Of a DNA stretch of 64,000 nucleotides, positions 59,528 to 64,000 are shown piece after piece. The notes below the pieces were generated by a model. That model was given only the letters and a program-made list of their open reading frames with translations, made no database searches and was not told where the DNA came from. The stretch covers positions 19,360,798 to 19,424,797 of the forward strand of contig CM055909.1 in NCBI GenBank assembly GCA_029582155.1. The letters run 5' to 3'. The stretch comes from Panopea generosa. Taxonomy: Eukaryota; Mollusca; Bivalvia; Adapedonta; Hiatellidae. Both the position numbers and the translations under genes were made by a program. Position 1 is the stretch's first letter; every line of letters starts with the position of its first letter.

Positions 59528-59659
59528 AATATTTTGTCCACCTACAAGTTATATAGGGCGGGTTTTTGTCCACCTGGACAATAATTAGGGTGGGTTTATG
59601 TCCGCCTATGTAAAAATCACTGGGTGGGTTTTTGTCCGGTGTTTTTTTGTCCGTCTTCC
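59528..59659 (-). repeat. Right terminal inverted repeat of the FLYWCH-MULE
   Basis: Read on the minus strand it begins GGAAGACGGACAAAAAAAC and then follows the left repeat block by block, including CCCACCCAGTGATTTTTAC, the GGCGGA block and CCACCCTAATTATTG. It carries one fewer copy of the internal unit than the left end. Confidence 0.8.
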
Positions 59660-60699
59660 ACAATTATGACATTCTATATAAAATGGAATGTTCTGTTTTG
59701 AAAAATCTGAGTGATTTTATTGGCTGAGAAAGTAAGACACCATCTAAATATAATTAGTCTGATTCTCGGTCACATAATTCAAATATTCATTTGATAAGTA
59801 TAAGACCAGATATAAATACTGAACATATATTAAAAGTTATTCAAATTAAAACAAAACATGTTTAAAGCATATACATTGATAGGTAGATATTTCCGTTGGA
59901 TATATCATCAGCGACATAGTTCGGATAGAGGCGCATACTAGTATAAAATAAGGCCGAAATCGGAAGATGACAAGCCGAAATTTTTTTAAGAAAATTTAGA
60001 CCGTTCTAAGGTACAACAGTTCCACAATTTTCTAAATCGAACATAAAAGATAACGAAATCACTGATTCAATTGGGCAATTATTCTACGATACAGCAATAA
60101 CAACTTTTGACGAAAGAAATACTACCAACACTGGGAAACCGAAAATTTGTCACAAATGTAGCAATGCGCGAATAAAATATAATCCGCAAGAATTACACAA
60201 TTTTTACAAAAATGAAACTAACAAATCCGCATTTACATATATAATTATGATAGCCATAACACATTAAGAAAGTGACACTCCAAACTCCTGAATGACTATT
60301 TGCACTGATTTAATAAAATGAAATCAAATTCAATAAATAAGACACCACTGTTAAATTACATTTACGAATATTTAAAAAACATTAATACAAATATCACATA
60401 ACACGAAAGTGACATTTTTACCTGGGTATGATCCAAGCAATGACTGCCACTTTAAACATCCCGATTGCTTCCCCAATAAAATTTTAAAATATACGTAAAT
60501 TTAAATATTCATTAGCATTTCAAACGACAAATGAACGGGCATATAAATCATATTATTAACTTATACCTAACTGTTTAACATTATATTTGAATCAGGCTAT
60601 CTTGCCACTAGCTGGTTAAAGTGTACCATATAATATTAACCAAAACATCAAACCACGTTTGTCAATACACAATAAATCATCTGAATTCTTTACAAGAGA

Positions 60700-61735
60700 A
60701 CGTGGCGAAACTATTTTTTATCATTTTAACTGCCTTAAAAATATATTAGACTCAAGAGGAAATTATGGTTTATCACAATACTGAATTCTTGATTAAGATG
60801 TCCTATTACTGTATGCAGACAATACCGTAATCCTTGGAGACAATCCAAGTAGTTTACATATACAAAAACAGGCATAATGGCAATGTTTTAACACTATATA
60901 CAAATATATAATTTAGACCTTTCCACAGATCTACAATTAAAACTATATGACCATACAGTTTTACCAATTCTAACTTATTCTTACAAGGTTTGGAGATACG
61001 AAAACAAGACATTTTAAAATGCGTACATGTAGACTTTTTCATAAATGATAACAAACAGTAAAAACATACCTCTTCATACATGTTAACTCGGAAGATACCC
61101 TATATTGATAACAATACAAACACACACTATAAAACTCTGAAGTAATTTGATTCTTGGAAAACAATAAAATAAGTTACAACTGTTATAAACCAATGGCTAA
61201 CACTGAAAACTACGATTACAAGCGATTAAAACATCTTAAATGCGTCACCAATAAAACTGGAAACTCGAAGTATGGATCAACATATATGCACTAAAAAGAT
61301 CAAATATTACTTTTTAGCATACTTTGCTAGACCAATTTATCTAACATGAAATAGTCATCAGCAGAAATACATTACTATGTATTTAATTTTAAAAGATGAC
61401 ATTTTGATTGAAAACTGCCTTAATGTACCAAGAAGCAACTACAAACATTTATTCAAATTTAGGACGGAAATAGGTTCACAATTGAAACAGGTATATATAC
61501 TAATGTTCCTTATAAACTAAGGCGCTGTACACTTTGTTATTCATATATTGAGGACACGTCCCACTACTAAAAACAATGCCCACACACAGCCGTAACAGAT
61601 ACATCATACATACCACGTTAGTTCTACCAACGCTCACAGTTACCCAATAAAAATAAATTTTTAACGAATCCCACAATACAAATTCAAATAAAGAAAAAAA
61701 AAACAACATGCTTTCATTAAAATTATTCTGAAAAC
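60700..61735 (+). pseudogene. Decayed LINE (non-LTR retrotransposon) ORF2, RT and C-terminal part
   Basis: Scattered plus-strand frames retain the late reverse transcriptase order. DVLLLYADNTVILGDN at about 60799 is the palm motif with Asn for the second Asp. LDLSTDLQLKLYDHTVLPIL then TYSYKVWRYE at about 60918-61000 is the following helix and thumb. FKFRTEIG at about 61456 and RRCTLCYSYIED then a H/C pair at about 61521-61580 is the C-terminal cysteine-rich block. Many stops and frameshifts separate them. Upstream (about 59930-60700) may belong to the same element but I cannot align it. Confidence 0.7.
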
Positions 61736-62514
61736 CATCATGTAATAATATCCTTATTATATGAAAGCAAGACCATCATAGTATGTTGACATGCATATGT
61801 GCTTTTGTCTTTAATAAGTGATTATGTAATATACAAACCTTATGTTCCGTTTCTACTATTTGCACTACCTTGTTTAGGAAATAAGAATAACCAAGATTTC
61901 GACCTTGCAATATTCAATAATAAACGGAGTATTTATATTCGACGTTCATGTATTTATTTGTTTGAAATATATGTGTTAAAATATAATCGTAAATTACAAG
62001 GTATTTCTTAATATGTATTTACTATAAAACATACTTTTTTGAAAATTCCAACAAAAATACCAATATCGCTTTTTTAAAACTTTTATATTTCATACAAATT
62101 ATAAATTAATTACATTATATAACAAGAAACATGCAAGTATTGCTATTATGTTTTTACCCCTCCCCCCCCCCCCACCCCCACCCCCACACACACTCAAGTT
62201 GTATTTATTTACTTTATATATCTTTTCTATATGTTCTATATCTCAGATAAGTAAACTCTATTTATAAGCACTTGTTTTCATGATGATTGTATCATTCTCT
62301 AATGCTGTAACATAAGTTACCTCAGATGGTAAAGTTTTTTAACTATTCACATAAATACAAGTAAAAAGGGACCTGGAAAGGATAGACTTATATTCGAAGT
62401 GTACACTTAACAAATTTCTAATTGTTCGTCTGCCTAGATTTCTTAGAATATCTGTCATGGAAATTGTAACCAAAAATATATAACTTGTATTGTTTTGAAT
62501 ACTGCTTTTAAGGT
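61736..62514. other. No gene seen
   Basis: AT-rich sequence after the LINE relic, including the C-tract at 62160. No poly(A) tail clearly ending the LINE can be placed. Confidence 0.4.
62160..62195. repeat. C-tract / CA-rich simple repeat
   Basis: A run of C broken by A, passing into CACACACA. The complementary strand is G-rich. Confidence 0.8.
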
Positions 62515-62975
62515 GTAATCCCACCATTGATTTTTGTTCTTTGTTCTTTAGTAAATGATAAGTTTTAAGGCTTGTCATTCATAGAGATACCCAAATGAAA
62601 GAAGTGAAACTTACATTTTACTGTTTGTTAACTTCTGCACTACCAAAATATGATGAGAAAAGTAGGGGTCATGTGTCATATTAGAGATTTTTTTTCCTGC
62701 TCAGTGTGTACACTGTTGACAAAGTGAAAGTAGACTTCCGAAATTATTATATTCATACCCAAATTTCCAAGCATCAATTCTTTTTTTTCTAAATTCACAA
62801 TTCAAACATGACAATGCTTTCAAAATTTTCAAAATACATCAATAATGCCATTCACAAAAAATGAGCATTAAAATAAGGAAAATGCATTTTTATAGAAGAA
62901 GCAACAAGGATTATTTATAACCGCCATTATGAGACTACCCCATGGAAGTCCTTTCTTTTTCCGATGGTAGTACTA
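62515..62975 (-). repeat. Dispersed inverted copy of the first 469 bp of the 1,023-bp unit
   Basis: Reverse-complemented, this stretch follows the array unit from TAGTACTACCATCGG through CATAATGGCGGTTATAAATAATCC and TGACCCCTACTTTTCTCATC to AATCAATGGTGG-ATTACACCT. It ends at the same point where the last array unit is cut off. Divergence is visible, so it is an older copy. Confidence 0.8.
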
Positions 62976-63546
62976 ATGAGGAAGGCATCCTGTAGATTTT
63001 TTGAAAATTATACATACAACCATGAAGTTGTATAGGTTTGAAGTTTGTAGCTCCAAACCAAAAATCACAATATATTGAAATTACCATTCAAAAAACATCA
63101 TTTTAAAGATGAATTTTAGAAAATTATGACAAAACATACCTAATCAATTGACAATAAAATAACCAATGAGTCGCAGGGACACACACTTAAATTGTTTCAT
63201 GTGTTTTCTAATTGTGTTAAAAGAGATTGGAATAGTTTGATAGCATGATTTCATATTTATCATATCAATGTTAATGTAAAAAAGTGTGACCTTTCGAACA
63301 GAGAGTGATGCTCTTTACGGTGATGTAACGTTGCATTTATTACGTTATAGTTTTGAAATATTCATAAATTAATTGCAATTAATATTAGTACACGATCTAC
63401 TTTTAGTTGTTACATTTGCTATTTTTATTTTTGAGAAATGCTAACTAGATGAGGGTGATCGATAAGAAATTTGGCTCAGAGCATATGTTTTGAGGGAAAG
63501 AGATAAAGGCTTTGTATTTGTATGTTTGCGTTAGTAAGGAAAAGTA
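62976..63546. other. No gene seen
   Basis: AT-rich gap between the inverted array-unit copy and the foldback MITE. No frame or repeat recognised. Confidence 0.4.
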
Positions 63547-63900
63547 CCCGCTTCAAGTAACATTTTTGCAAAAACTTCCTTAATATTTCATGAAAATTCA
63601 CGAAACAAAGGTGAACGCCGTTTTTGTATAGAGACGAAGCACCGGTTATATAAAGTGACCATGCAAAACTTTTATTTTTTTTGCAAAAGTGCAACGGCGT
63701 TTTGTTCCAGCTGAGACAATAATGGTATGGAGCGGTACACTTGACAAAAAAACGTCGTTGGAATTTTTTGAAAATAGTAAGTTTATTCATGCCCACTTCA
63801 TATCACCGATGGTTCACCTAAATATTCAGAGACGGCGTTCGGATTTGTTTCGTGAAATTTCATGAAATATTAAGAAAGTTATCTGTCAAATATGTTTGAA
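63547..63900. mobile_element. Foldback MITE, copy 2
   Basis: The left arm ACTTCCTTAATATTTCATGA, AATTCACGAAACAAA, GAACGCCG returns reverse-complemented on the right as TTTCTTAATATTTCATGA, AATTTCACGAAACAAA, GAACGCCG, with further pairing inward (ACCGGTTATATAA against ATCGGTGATATGA). The arms are about 90 bp around a centre with GCAACGGCGTTTTGT. No protein is encoded. Confidence 0.65.
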
Positions 63901-64000
63901 ATGTAAGTTCTCTAGTTAAAAACACTAACTGGAAAATGTAACAAGGTGTCAGAAGACAACAAAGCTCTTCTCTGGGTGTTTAAATCCAAAAAGGGCCATA

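Larger units (their letters stand above)
57730..59659 (+). mobile_element. Non-autonomous MULE transposon carrying a FLYWCH zinc finger
   Basis: A 1.93-kb element is bounded by the direct repeat ACAATTATG (57721-57729 and 59660-59668), the 9-bp target duplication expected of Mutator-like elements. Its ends are inverted repeats of about 130 bp: GGACAAAAACC, then CCCAGTGATTTT, a GGCGGA block, CCACCCTAATTATT, CCAGGTG and CCCTATATAA appear in that order from the left and, reverse-complemented, from the right. The repeats contain the iterated unit ACAAAAACCCACCCT. Inside are two spliced exons of a FLYWCH finger, the N-terminal domain of many MULE transposases. The DDE core is absent, replaced by AT-rich sequence holding a direct duplication (about 58999-59125 and 59213-59325). 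Mobilisation would depend on another element. Confidence 0.85.
57613..59720. repeat. Foldback sequence interrupted by the FLYWCH-MULE
   Basis: Left of the MULE, GAACATTCCATGTAGC and the pair AGATGTTGATCTACTTT / AAGTAGGTCAACATCT form inverted arms. Right of it, ACATTCTATATAAAATGGAATGTTCTG continues the outer arm. The MULE seems to have landed inside an older hairpin element. Confidence 0.45.

Overview
The window looks like AT-rich nuclear DNA of a marine mollusc, most probably a bivalve. I infer this from GT-AG introns, a RING-less B-box protein of the kind greatly expanded in bivalves, a von Willebrand A (VWA) secreted protein, several copies of a tRNA-derived SINE with a TCAATCAATCAA tail, and long decayed arrays built on the phrase GTGACCTTGACCTTTGA. 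No species can be named from the sequence alone. Gene density is low. Two host genes are well supported, one further gene is doubtful, and most of the rest is mobile DNA or tandem repeat.

Layout. 0-12 kb: decayed dispersed repeats (two blocks of the TGACCTTGACCTTTGA repeat, a 3-copy 300-bp repeat, tRNA-SINEs). 12.0-13.7 kb: an intronless 565-residue double-B-box / coiled-coil / beta-propeller TRIM-like protein on the minus strand with its own AATAAA signal. 16.8-23.8 kb: more dispersed arrays and a 15-bp minisatellite. 23.9 and 31.1 kb: two copies of one TTAA-flanked piggyBac-like MITE. 25.8-30.1 kb, plus an exon-like block at 4.56 kb: exon-like segments on the minus strand of a gene I do not recognise, with frame conflicts and stops that suggest decay. 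27.7-29.5 kb: a 1.8-kb element with about 45-bp terminal inverted repeats. 33.7-34.6 kb: a broken Mutator-like (MULE) transposase. 34.7-38.3 kb: a nearly perfect 1,023-bp tandem array of 3.5 units. 38.5 and 43-43.5 kb: foldback elements.

44.7-57.0 kb holds the best multi-exon gene: four minus-strand exons (signal peptide, then one VWA domain split over three exons) whose splice phases all agree. Its introns carry three unrelated minisatellites: a 40-bp array in intron 1, and an 87-bp and a 50-bp array in intron 2. These two fill roughly four fifths of the 7-kb second intron. The 3' part of the gene lies outside what I can recognise.

57.7-59.7 kb: a complete-looking non-autonomous MULE with a 9-bp target duplication, about 130-bp terminal inverted repeats made of iterated short units, and two spliced exons of a FLYWCH zinc finger. 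60.7-61.7 kb: a decayed LINE (reverse transcriptase with YADN in place of YADD). 62.5-63.9 kb: an inverted relative of the 1,023-bp array unit and a foldback MITE. The host genes show no sign of working together. The window reads as two genes embedded in layered transposon history.
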